Shown piece by piece: positions 48,901 through 61,659 of a DNA stretch of 64,000 nucleotides. Source of the stretch: Pampus argenteus (taxonomy: Eukaryota; Chordata; Actinopteri; Scombriformes; Stromateidae); the NCBI GenBank assembly GCA_036937835.1, contig CM072864.1, positions 22,652,501 through 22,716,500 on the forward strand, read 5' to 3'. A program made the position numbers and the translations under genes. The notes under the pieces are model-generated. The model did not search any database, was not told the DNA's origin, and saw only the letters and a program-made list of their open reading frames with translations. The number at the start of each line of letters is the position of its first letter. Position 1 is the stretch's first letter.

Positions 48901-51900
48901 AGGACCAAAAAACTCACTTCTGAGAGCTTCCTGCAGCTTTTACTGTAACATTTGTAAAAATAGCTTTCTCTGCGCGAGAGAAGGCCAGAACTGACAACTA
49001 CAGTTTTTCTTAAACAAGGAGCAATATTTTCAATCAAAACCATGTTTGCCATCAACAAGTAACCGATTTCTAATGATTAGGACCAAAAAACTCACTTCTG
49101 AGAGCTTCCTGCAGCTTTTACTGTAACATTTGTAAAAATAGCTTTCTCTCAGGCCAAAACTGACAACTACAGTTTTTCTTAAACAAGGAGCAATGTTTTC
49201 AATCAAAACTATGTTTGCCATCAACAAGTAACTGATTTCTAATGATTAGGACCAAAAAACTCACTTCTGAGAGCTTCCTGCAGCTTTTACTGTAACATTT
49301 GTAAAAATAGCTTTCTCTCAGGCCAAAACTGACAACTACAGTTTTTCTTAAACAAGGAGCAATATTTTCAATCAAAACCATGTTTGCCATCAACAAGTAA
49401 CTGATTTCTAATGATTAGGACCAAAAAACTCACTTCTGAGAGCTTCCTGCAGCTTTTACTGTAACATTTGTAAAAATAGCTTTGTCTGGGCGAGAGAAGG
49501 CCAAAACTGACAACTACAGTTTTTCTTAAACAAGGAGCAATATTTTCAATCAAAACCATGTTTGCCATCAACAAGTAACTGATTTTGAATGATTAGGACC
49601 AAAAAACTCACTTCTGAGAGCTTCCTGCAGCTTTTACTGTAACATTTGTAAAAATAGCTTTGTCTGGGCGAGAGAAGGCCAAAACTGACAACTACAGTTT
49701 TTCTTAAACAAGGAGCAATATTTTCAATCAAAACCATGTTTGCAATCAACAAGTAACTGATTTCTAATGATTAGGACCAAAAAACTCACTTCTGAGAGCT
49801 TCCTGCAGCTTTTACTGTAACATTTGTAAAAATAGCTTTCTCTCAGGCCAAAACTGACAACTACAGTTTTTCTCAAACAAGGAGCAATATTTTCAATCAA
49901 AACCATGTTTGCCATGAACAAGTAACTGATTTCTAATGATTAGGACCAAAAAACTCACTCCTGAGAGCTTCCTGCAGCTTTTACTGTAATATTTGTTAAA
50001 AAATAGCTTTCTCTGGGCAAGAGAAGGCCAACACTGACAACTACAGTTTTTCTTAAACAAGGAGCAATATTTTCAATCAAAACCATGTTTGCCATCAACA
50101 AGTAACTGATTTCTAATGATTAGGACCAAAAAACTCACTTCTGAGAGCTTCCTGCAGCTTTTACTGTAACATTTGTAAAAATAGCTTTCTCTCAGGCCAA
50201 AACTGACAACTACAATTTTTCTTAAACAAGGAGCAATATTTTCATTAAAAACCATGTTTACCATCAACAAGTAACCGATTTCTAATGATTAGGACCAAAA
50301 AACTCACTTCTGAGAGCTTCCTGCAGCTTTTACTGTAACATTTGTAAAAATAGCTTTCTCTCAGGCCAAAACTGACAACTACAGTTTTTCTTAAACAAGG
50401 AGCAATGTTTTCAATCAAAACTATCTTTGCCATCAACAAGTAACTGATTTCTAATGATTAGGACCAAAAAACTCACTTCTGAGAGCTTCCTGCAGCTTTT
50501 ACTGTAACATTTGTAAAAATAGCTTTGTCTCAGGCCAAAACTGACAACTACAGTTTTTCTTAAACAAGGAGCAATATTTTCAATCAAAACCATGTTTGCC
50601 ATCAACAAGTAACTGATTTCTAATGATTAGGAGCAAAAAACTCACTTCTGAGAGCTTCCTGCAGCTTTTACTGTAACATTTGTAAAAATAGCTTTCTCTC
50701 AGGCCAAAACTGACAACTACAGTTTTTCTTAAAGAAGGAGCAATATTTTCAATCAAAACCATGTTTGCCATCAACAAGTAACTGATTTCTAATGATTAGG
50801 ACCAAAAAAACTCACTTCTGAGAGCTTCCTGCAGCTTTTACTGTAACATTTGTAAAAATAGCTTTGTCTGGGCGAGAGAAGGCCAAAACTGACAACTACA
50901 GTTTTTCTTAAACAAGGAGCAATATTTTCAATCAAAACCATGTTTGCCATCAACAAGTAACTGATTTTGAATGATTAGGACCAAAAAACTCACTTCTGAG
51001 AGCTTCCTGCAGCTTTTACTGTAACATTTGTTAAAAAATAGCTTTCTCTGGGCAAGAGAAGGCCAACACTGACAACTACAGTTTTTCTTAAACAAGGAGC
51101 AATATTTTCAATCAAAACCATGTTTGCCATCAACAAGTAACTGATTTCTAATGATTAGGACCAAAAAACTCACTTCTGAGAGCTTCCTGCAGCTTTTCTG
51201 TAACATTAGTAAAAATAGCTTTCTCTCAGGCCAAAACTGACAACTACAATTTTTCTTAAACAAGGAGCAATATTTTCAATCAAAACCATGTTTACCATCA
51301 ACAAGTAACCGATTTCTAATGATTAGGACCAAAAAACTCACTTCTGAGAGCTTCCTGCAGCTTTTACTGTAACATTTGTAAAAATAGCTTTCTCTCAGGC
51401 CAAAACTGACAACTACAGTTTTTCTTAAACAAGGAGCAATATTTTCAATCAAAACCATGTTTGCCATCAACAAGTAACTGATTTTGAATGATTAGGACCA
51501 AAAAACTCACTTCTGAGAGCTTCCTGCAGCTTTTACTGTAACATTTGTTAAAAAATAGCTTTCTCTGGGCAAGAGAAGGCCAACACTGACAACTACAGTT
51601 TTTCTTAAACAAGGAGCAATATTTTCAATCAAAACCATGTTTGCCATCAACAAGTAACTGATTTCTAATGATTAGGACCAAAAAACTCACTTCTGAGATT
51701 TTCCTGCAGCTTTTACTGTAACATTTGTAAAAATAGCTTTCTCTCAGGCCAAAACTGACAACTACAGTTTTTCTTAAACAAGGAGCAATATTTTCAATCA
51801 AAACCATGTTTGCCATCAACAAGTAACTGATTTCTAATGATTAGGACCAAAAAACTCACTTCTGAGAGCTTCCTGCAGCTTTTACTGTAACATTTGTAAA

Positions 51901-52500
51901 AATAGCTTTCTCTCAGGCCAAAACTGACAACTACAGTTTTTCTCAAACAAGGAGCAATATTTTCAATCAAAACCATGTTTGCCATCAACAAGTAACTGAT
52001 TTCTAATGATTAGGACCAAAAAACTCACTTCTGAGAGCTTCCTGCAGCTTTTACTGTAACATTTGTAAAAATTGCTTTCTCTGAGGCCAAAACTGACAAC
52101 TACAGTTTTTCTTGAACAAGGAGCAATATTTTCAATCAAAACCATGTTTGCCATCAACAAGTAACTGATTTCTAATGATTAGGACCAAAAAACTCACTTC
52201 TGAGAGCTTCCTGCAGCTTTTACTGTAACATTTGTAAAAATAGCTTTGTCTGGGCGAGAGAAGGCCAAAACTGACAACTACAGTTTTTCTTAAACAAGGA
52301 GCAATATTTTCAATCAAAACCATGTTTGCCATCAACAAGTAACTGATCTCTAATGATTAGGACCAAAAAACTCACTTCTGAGAGCTTCCTGCAGCTTTTA
52401 CTGTAACATTTGTAAAAATAGCTTTGTCTGGGCGAGAGAAGGCCAAAACTGACAACTACAGTTTTTCTTAAACAAGGAGCAATATTTTCAATCAAAACCA
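45976..52500 (-). repeat. 7551-bp tandem segmental duplication, second copy (cassette 4)
   Basis: The counterpart of the block starting at 38420. It diverges at about 50961, where TTGAATGATTAGG units replace the GAGATTTTCC unit of the first copy. It regains the match from about 51480 at offset 7899, so it is 348 bp (two units) longer in between. One extra unit here has a single-base loss, CAGCTTTTCTGTAAC at about 51191. The left edge lies near 45971, because upstream units differ. Confidence 0.86.
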
Positions 52501-54430
52501 TGTTTGCCATCAACAAGTAACTGATTTTGAATGATTAGGACCAAAAAACTCACTTCTGAGAGCTTCCTGCAGCTTTTACTGTAACATTTGTAAAAATAGC
52601 TTTGTCTGGGCGAGAGAAGGCCAAAACTGACAACTACAGTTTTTCTTAAACAAGGAGCAATATTTTCAATCAAAACCATGTTTGCCATCAACAAGTAACT
52701 GATTTCTAATGATTAGGACCAAAAAACTCACTTCTGAGAGCTTCCTGCAGCTTTTACTGTAACATTTGTAAAAATAGCTTTGTCTGGGCGAGAGAAGGCC
52801 AAAACTGACAACTACAGTTTTTCTTAAACAAGGAGCAATATTTTCAATCAAAACCATGTTTGCCATCAACAAGTAACTGATTTTGAATGTTTAGGACCAA
52901 AAAACTCACTTCTGAGAGCTTCCTGCAGCTTTTACTGTAACATTTGTAAAAAATAGCTTTCTCTGCGCGAGAGAAGGCCAAAACTGACAACTACAGTTTT
53001 TCTTAAACAAGGAGCAATATTTTCAATCAAAACCATGTTTGCCATCAACAAGTAACTCATTTCTAATGATTAGGACCAAAAAACTCACTTCTGAGAGCTT
53101 CCTGCAGCTTTTACTGTAACATTAGTAAAAATAGCTTTCTCTCAGGCCAAAACTGACAACTACAATTTTTCTTAAACAAGGAGCAATATTTTCAATCAAA
53201 ACCATGTTTGCCATCAACAAGTAACTGATTTCTAATGATTAGGACCAAAAAACTCACTTCTGAGAGCTTCCTGCAGCTTTTACTGTAACATTTGTAAAAA
53301 TAGCTTTGTCTGGGCGAGAGAAGGCCAAAACTGACAACTACAGTTTTTCTTAAACAAGGAGCAATATTTTCAATCAAAACCATGTTTGCCATCAACAAGT
53401 AACTGATTTCTAATGATTAGGACCAAAAAACTCACTTCTGAGAGCTTCCTGCAGCTTTTACTGTAACATTTGTAAAAATAGCTTTGTCTGGGCGAGAGAA
53501 GGCCAAAACTGACAACTACAGTTTTTCTTAAACAAGGAGCAATATTTTCAATCAAAACCATGTTTGCCATCAACAAGTAACTGATTTTGAATGATTAGGA
53601 CCAAAAAACTCACTTCTGAGAGCTTCCTGCAGCTTTTACTGTAACATTTGTAAAAATAGCTTTGTCTGGGCGAGAGAAGGCCAAAACTGACAACTACAGT
53701 TTTTCTTAAACAAGGAGCAGTATTTTCAATCAAAACCATGTTTGCCATCAACAAGTAACTGATTTTGAATGATTAGGACCAAAAAACTCACTTCTGAGAG
53801 CTTCCTGCAGCTTTTACTGTAACATTTGTAAAAATAGCTTTGTCTGGGCGAGAGAAGGCCAAAACTGACAACTACAGTTTTTCTTAAACAAGGAGCAATA
53901 TTTTCAATCAAAACCATGTTTGCCATCAACAAGTAACTGATTTCTAATGATTAGGACCAAAAAACTCACTTCTGAGAGCTTCCTGCAGCTTTTACTGTGA
54001 CATTTGTAAAAATAGCTTTGTCTGGGCGAGAGAAGGCCAAAACTGACAACTACAGTTTTTCTTAAACAAGGAGCAATATTTTCAATCAAAACCATGTTTG
54101 CCATCAACAAGTAACTGATTTTGAATGATTAGGACCAAAAAACTCACTTCTGAGAGCTTCCTGCAGCTTTTACTGTAACATTTGTAAAAAATAGCTTTCT
54201 CTGCGCGAGAGAAGGCCAAAACTGACAACTACAGTTTTTCTTAAACAAGGAGCAATATTTTCAATCAAAACCATGTTTGCCATCAACAAGTAACTCATTT
54301 CTAATGATTAGGACCAAAAAACTCACTTCTGAGAGCTTCCTGCAGCTTTTACTGTAACATTAGTAAAAATAGCTTTCTCTCAGGCCAAAACTGACAACTA
54401 CAATTTTTCTTAAACAAGGAGCAATATTTT
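52132..54430 (-). repeat. Runs of 178-bp units, 1060/1238-bp offsets
   Basis: Four long units with CTTTGTCTGGGCGAGAG start at 52132, 52310, 52488 and 52666; five more start at 53192, 53370, 53548, 53726 and 53904. Each run ends with a CTCTGCGCGAGAG unit (52961 and 54199, 1238 bp apart) and an ACATTAGTAAAAATAGC unit. The runs differ by exactly one 178-bp unit, as unequal exchange would produce. Small private changes are GAATGTTTAGG (52884), GAGCAGTATTTTC (53716) and CTGTGACATTTG (53995). Confidence 0.87.
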
Positions 54431-56126
54431 CAATCAAAACCATGTTTACCATCAACAAGTAACTGATTTCTAATGATTAGGACCAAAAAACTCACTTCTG
54501 AGAGCTTCCTGCAGCTTTTACTGTAACATTTGTAAAAATTGCTTTCTCTGAGGCCAAAACTGACAACTACAGTTTTTCTTAAACAAGGAGCAATATTTTC
54601 AATCAAAACCATGTTTGCCATCAACAAGTAACTGATTTCTAATGATTAGGACCAAAAAACTCACTTCTGAGAGCTTCCTGCAGCTTTTACTGTAACATTT
54701 GTAAAAATAGCTTTCTCTGAGGCCAAAACTGACAACTACAGTTTTTCTCAAACAAGGAGCAATATTTTCAATCAAAACCATGTTTGCCATCAATAGGTAA
54801 CTGATTTCTAATGATTAGGACCAAAAAACTCACTTCTGAGAGCTTCCTGCAGCTTTTACTGTAACATTTGTAAAAATAGCTTTCACTCAGGCCAAAACTG
54901 ACAACTACAGTTTTTCTTAAACAAGGAGCAATGTTTTCAATCAAAACTATGTTTGCCATCAACAAGTAACTGATTTCTAATGATTAGGAGCAAAAAACTC
55001 ACTTCTGAGAGCTTCCTGCAGCTTTTACTGTAACATTTGTAAAAATTGCTTTCTCTGAGGCCAAAACTGACAACTACAGTTTTTCTTAAACAAGGAGCAA
55101 TATTTTCAATCAAAACCATGTTTGCCATCAACAAGTAACTGATTTCTAATGATTAGGACCAAAAAACTCACTTCTGAGAGCTTCCTGCAGCTTTTACTGT
55201 AACATTTGTAAAAATTGCTTTCTCTGAGGCCAAAACTGACAACTACAGTTTTTCTTAAACAAGGAGCAATATTTTCAATCAAAACCATGTTTGCCATCAA
55301 CAAGTAACTGATTTCTAATGATTAGGACCAAAAAACTCACTTCTGAGAGCTTCCTGCAGCTTTTACTGTAACATTTGTAAAAATAGCTTTCTCTCAGGCC
55401 AAAACTGACAACTACAGTTTTTCTTAAAGAAGGAGCAATATTTTCAATCAAAACCATGTTTGCCATCAACAAGTAACTGATTTCTAATGATTAGGACCAA
55501 AAAACTCACTTCTGAGAGCTTCCTGCAGCTTTTACTGTAACATTTGTAAAAATAGCTTTCTCTGCGCGAGAGAAGGCCAGAACTGACAACTACAGTTTTT
55601 CTTAAACAAGGAGCAATATTTTCAATCAAAACCATGTTTGCCATCAACAAGTAACCGATTTCTAATGATTAGGACCAAAAAACTCACTTCTGAGAGCTTC
55701 CTGCAGCTTTTACTGTAACATTTGTAAAAATAGCTTTCTCTCAGGCCAAAACTGACAACTACAGTTTTTCTTAAACAAGGAGCAATGTTTTCAATCAAAA
55801 CTATGTTTGCCATCAACAAGTAACTGATTTCTAATGATTAGGACCAAAAAACTCACTTCTGAGAGCTTCCTGCAGCTTTTACTGTAACATTTGTAAAAAT
55901 AGCTTTCTCTCAGGCCAAAACTGACAACTACAGTTTTTCTTAAACAAGGAGCAATATTTTCAATCAAAACCATGTTTGCCATCAACAAGTAACTGATTTC
56001 TAATGATTAGGACCAAAAAACTCACTTCTGAGAGCTTTCTGCAGCTTTTACTGTAACATTTGTAAAAATAGCTTTCTCTCAGGGCAAAACTGACAACTAC
56101 AGTTTCTTAAACAAGGAGCAACATTT

Positions 56127-58830
56127 TCAATCAAAACCATGTTTGCCATCAACAAGTAACTGATTTCTAATGATTAGGACCAAAAAACTCACTTCTGAGA
56201 GCTTCCTGCAGCTTTTACTGTAACATTTGTAAAAATAGCTTTCTCTGAGGCCAAAACTGACAACTACAGTTTTTCTTAAACAAGGAGCAATATTTTCAAT
56301 CAAAACCATGTGATAACAACAAGTAACTGATTTCTAATGATTAGGACCAAAAAACTCACTTCTGAGAGCTTCCTGCAGCTTTTACTGTAACATTTGTAAA
56401 AATTGCTTTCTCTGAGGCCAAAACTGACAACTACAGTTTTTCTTAAACAAGGAGCAATATTTTCAATCAAAACCATGTTTGCCATCAACAAGTAACTGAT
56501 TTCTAATGATTAGGACCAAAAAACTCACTTCTGAGAGCTTCCTGCAGCTTTTACTGTAACATTTGTAAAAATAGCTTTCTCTGAGGCCAAAACTGACAAC
56601 TACAGTTTTTCTCAAACAAGAAGCAATATTTTCAATCAAAACCATGTTTGCCATCAATAGGTAACTGATTTCTAATGATTAGGACCAAAAAACTCACTTC
56701 TGAGAGCTTCCTGCAGCTTTTACTGTAACATTTGTAAAAATAGCTTTCGCTCAGGCCAAAACTGACAACTACAGTTTTTCTTAAACAAGGAGCAATGTTT
56801 TCAATCAAAACTATGTTTGCCATCAACAAGTAACTGATTTCTAATGATTAGGAGAAAAAAACTCACTTCTGAGAGCTTCCTGCAGCTTTTACTGTAACAT
56901 TTGTAAAAATTGCTTTCTCTGAGGCCAAAACTGACAACTACAGTTTTTCTTAAACAAGGAGCAATATTTTCAATCAAAACCATGTTTGCCATCAACAAGT
57001 AACTGATTTCTAATGATTAGGACCAAAAAACTCACTTCTGAGAGCTTCCTACAGCTTTTACTGTAACATTTGTAAAAATTGCTTTCTCTGAGGCCAAAAC
57101 TGACAACTACAGTTTTTCTTAAACAAGGAGCAATATTTTCAATCAAAACCATGTTTGCCATCAACAAGTAACTGATTTCTAATGATTAGGACCAAAAAAC
57201 TCACTTCTGAGAGCTTCCTGCAGCTTTTACTGTAACATTTGTAAAAATAGCTTTCTCTCAGGCCAAAACTGACAACTACAGTTTTTCTTAAAGAAGGAGC
57301 AATATTTTCAATCAAAACCATGTTTGCCATCAACAAGTAACTGATTTCTAATGATTAGGACCAAAAAACTCACTTCTGAGAGCTTCCTGGAGCTTTTACT
57401 GTAACATTTGTAAAAAAAATAGCTTTGTCTCAGGCCAAAACTGACAACTACAGTTTTTCTTAAACAAGGAGCAATATTTTCAATCAAAACCATGTTTGCC
57501 ATCAACAAGTAACTGATTTCTAATGATTAGGACCAAAAAACTCACTTCTGAGAGCTTTCTGCAGCTTTTACTGTAACATTTGTAAAAATAGCTTTCTCTC
57601 AGGGCAAAACTGACAACTACAGTTTCTTAAACAAGGAGCAACATTTTCAATCAAAACCATGTTTGCCATCAACAAGTAACTGATTTCTAATGATTAGGAC
57701 CAAAAAACTCACTTCTGAGAGCTTCCTGCAGCTTTTACTGTAACATTTGTAAAAATAGCTTTCTCTGAGGCCAAAACTGACAACTACAGTTTTTCTTAAA
57801 CAAGGAGCAATATTTTCAATCAAAACCATGTGATAACAACAAGTAACTGATTTCTAATGATTAGGACCAAAAAACTCACTTCTGAGAGCTTCCTGCAGCT
57901 TTTACTGTAACATTTGTAAAAAATAGCTTTCTCTCAGGCCAAAACTGACAACTACAGTTTTTCTTAAAGAAGGAGCAATATTTTCAATCAAAACCATGTT
58001 TGCCATCAACAAGTAACTGATTTCTAATGATTAGGACCAAAAAACTCACTTCTGAGAGCTTCCTGGAGCTTTTACTGTAACATTTGTAAAAAAAAATAGC
58101 TTTGTCTCAGGCCAAAACTGACAACTACAGTTTTTCTTAAACAAGGAGCAATATTTTCAATCAAAACCATGTTTGCCATCAACAAGTAACTGATTTCTAA
58201 TGATTAGGACCAAAAAACTCACTTCTGCGAGCTTTCTGCAGCTTTTACTGTAACATATGTAAAAATAGCTTTCTCTCAGGGCAAAACTGACAACTACAGT
58301 TTCTTAAACAAGGAGCAACATTTTCAATCAAAACCATGTTTGCCATCAACAAGTAACTGATTTCTAATGATTAGGACCAAAAAACTCACTTCTGAGAGCT
58401 TCCTGCAGCTTTTACTGTAACATTTGTAAAAATAGCTTTCTCTGAGGCCAAAACTGACAACTACAGTTTTTCTTAAACAAGGAGCAATATTTTCAATCAA
58501 AACCATGTGATAACAACAAGTAACTGATTTCTAATGATTAGGACCAAAAAACTCACTTCTGAGAGCTTCCTGCAGCTTTTACTGTAACATTTGTAAAAAA
58601 TAGCTTTCTCTCAGGCCAAAACTGACAACTACAGTTTTTCTTAAACAAGGAGCAATATTTTCAATCAAAACCATGTTTGCCATCAACAAGTAACTGATTT
58701 CTAATGATTAGGACCAAAAAACTCACTTCTGAGAGCTTCCTGCAGCTTTTACTGTAACATTTGTAAAAAATAGCTTTCTCTCAGGCCAAAACTGACAACT
58801 ACAGTTTTTCTCAAACAAGGAGCAATATTT
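56127..58830 (-). repeat. 1520-bp and 677-bp repeats with GATAAC and ACATTTTC variants
   Basis: GAGCAACATTTTC occurs at about 56121, 57641 and 58318, and CATGTGATAACAACAAG at about 56308, 57828 and 58505, giving offsets of 1520 and 677 bp. Each GATAAC unit follows a TCTCTGAGG unit and an AGGGCAAAACTG unit, the same order seen near 8490-8730. CTGCGAGC and ACATATGTAAAA (58225-58260) are private to one copy. Confidence 0.84.
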
Positions 58831-59359
58831 TCAATCAAAACCATGTTTGCCATCAACAAGTAACTGATTTCTAATGATTAGGACCAAAAAACTCACTTCT
58901 GAGAGCTTCCTGCAGCTTTTACTGTAACATTTGTAAAAATTGCTTTCTCTGAGGCCAAAACTGACAACTACAGTTTTTCTTAAACAAGGAGCAATATTTT
59001 CAATCAAAACCATGTTTGCCATCAACAAGTAACTGATTTCTAATGATTAGGACCAAAAAACTCACTTCTGAGAGCTTCCTGCAGCTTTTACTGTAACATT
59101 TGTAAAAATAGCTTTCTCTCAGGCCAAAACTGACAACTACAGTTTTTCTTAAACAAGGAGCAATATTTTCAATCAAAACCATGTTTGCCATCAACAAGTA
59201 ACTGATTTCTAATGATTAGGACCAAAAAACTCACTTCTGAGACCTTCCTGCAGCTTTTACTGTAACATTTGTAAAAATAGCTTTCTCTCAGGCCAAAACT
59301 GACAACTACAGTTTTTCTTAAACAAGGAGCAATATTTTCAATCAAAACCATGTTTGCCA

Positions 59360-59700
59360 TCAACAAGAAACTGGTTTCTAATGATTAGGAGCAAAAAACT
59401 CACTTCTGAGAGCTTCCTGCAGCTTTTACTGTAACATTTGTAAAAATAGCTTTCTCTCAGGCCAAAACTGACAACTACAGTTTTTCTTAAAGAAGGAGCA
59501 ATATTTTCAATTAAAACCATGTTTGCCATCAACAAGTAACTAATTTCTAATGATTAGGACCAAAAAACTCACTTCTGAGAGCTTCCTGCAGCTTTTACTG
59601 TAACATTTGTAAAAATAGCTTTCTCTCGGCGAGAGAAGCCCAAAACTGACAACTATAGTTTTTCTTAAACAAGGAGCCATATTTTCAATCAAAACCATGT
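59360..59700 (-). repeat. More diverged pair of units at a block boundary
   Basis: Two neighbouring units carry several changes I did not see elsewhere: CAAGAAACTGG (59366), TTTTCAATTAAAACC (59510), GTAACTAATTTC (59538), GAAGCCCAAAAC (59635), ACTATAGTTTTTC (59653) and GGAGCCATATTTTC (59675). They lie directly left of 59685, where the block shared with 44233 begins. Divergent units at block edges are expected where homogenisation is weakest. Confidence 0.8.
59621..59637. other. Perfect hairpin in the - domain
   Basis: TTCTCTCG, one G, CGAGAGAA: the same perfect palindrome as in the + domain, on the opposite strand. I found it only here in the - domain. Other long units there have imperfect cores (CTGGGCGAG, CTGCGCGAG, CTGAGCGAG, CTGGGCAAG). 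It lies in the diverged pair of units, so it may be an old form or a transfer from the + type. Confidence 0.85.
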
Positions 59701-61659
59701 TTGCCATCAACAAGTAACTGATTTTGAATGATTAGGACCAAAAAACTCACTTCTGAGAGCTTCCTGCAGCTTTTACTGTAACATTTGTAAAAATACCTTT
59801 GTCTGGGCGAGAGAAGGCCAAAACTGACAACTACAGTTTTTCTTAAACAAGGAGCAATATTTTCAATCAAAACCATGTTTGCCATCAACAAGTAACTGAT
59901 TTCTAATGATTAGGACCAAAAAACTCACTTCTGAGAGCTTCCTGCAGCTTTTACTGTAACATTTGTAAAAATAGCTTTGTCTGGGCGAGAGAAGGCCAAA
60001 ACTGACAACTACAGTTTTTCTTAAACAAGGAGCAATATTTTCAATCAAAACCATGTTTGCCATCAACAAGTAACTGATTTTGAATGATTAGGACCAAAAA
60101 ACTCACTTCTGAGAGCTTCCTGCAGCTTTTACTGTAACATTTGTAAAAAATAGCTTTCTCTGAGCGAGAGAAGGCCAAAACTGACAACTACAGTTTTTCT
60201 TAAACAAGGAGCAATATTTTCAATCAAAACCATGTTTGCCATCAACAAGTAACTCATTTCTAATGATTAGGACCAAAAAACTCACTTCTGAGAGCTTCCT
60301 GCAGCTTTTACTGTAACATTAGTAAAAATAGCTTTCTCTCAGGCCAAAACTGACAATTACAATTTTTCTTAAACAAGGAGCAATATTTTCAATCAAAACC
60401 ATGTTTACCATCAACAAGTAACTGATTTCTAATGATTAGGACCAAAAAACTCACTTCTGAGAGCTTCCTGCAGCTTTTACTGTAACATTTGTAAAAATTG
60501 CTTTCTCTGAGGCCAAAACTGACAACTACAGTTTTTCTTAAACAAGGAGCAATATTTTCAATCAAAACCATGTTTGCCATCAACAAGTAACTGATTTCTA
60601 ATGATTAGGACCAAAAAACTCACTTCTGAGAGCTTCCTGCAGCTTTTACTGTAACATTTGTAAAAATAGCTTTCTCTGAGGCCAAAACTGACAACTACAG
60701 TTTTTCTTAAACAAGGAGCAATATTTTCAATCAAAACCATGTTTGCCATCAATAGGTAACTGATTTCTAATGATTAGGACCAAAAAACTCACTTCTGAGA
60801 GCTTCCTGCAGCTTTTACTGTAACATTTGTAAAAATAGCTTTCACTCAGGCCAAAACTGACAACTACAGTTTTTCTTAAACAAGGAGCAATGTTTTCAAT
60901 CAAAACTATGTTTGCCATCAACAAGTAACTGATTTCTAATGATTAGGAGCAAAAAACTCACTTCTGAGAGCTTCCTGCAGCTTTTACTGTAACATTTGTA
61001 AAAATTGCTTTCTCTGAGGCCAAAACTGACAACTACAGTTTTTCTTAAACAAGGAGCAATATTTTCAATCAAAACCATGTTTGCCATCAACAAGTAACTG
61101 ATTTCTAATGATTAGGACCAAAAAACTCACTTCTGAGAGCTTCCTGCAGCTTTTACTGTAACATTTGTAAAAATTGCTTTCTCTGAGGCCAAAACTGACA
61201 ACTACAGTTTTTCTTAAACAAGGAGCAATATTTTCAATCAAAACCATGTTTGCCATCAACAAGTAACTGATTTCTAATGATTAGGACCAAAAAACTCACT
61301 TCTGAGAGCTTCCTGCAGCTTTTACTGTAACATTTGTAAAAATAGCTTTCTCTCAGGCCAAAACTGACAACTACAGTTTTTCTTGAACAAGGAGCAATAT
61401 TTTCAATCAAAACCATGTTTGCCATCAACAAGTAACTGGTTTCTAATGATTAGGAGCAAAAAAACTCACTTCTGAGAGCTTCCTGCAGCTTTTACTGTAA
61501 CATTTGTAAAAATAGCTTTGTCTGGGCGAGAGAAGGCCAAAACTGACAACTACAGTTTTTCTTAAACAAGGAGCAATATTTTCAATCAAAACCATGTTTG
61601 CCATCAACAAGTAACTGATTTTGAATGATTAGGACCAAAAAACTCACTTCTGAGAGCTT

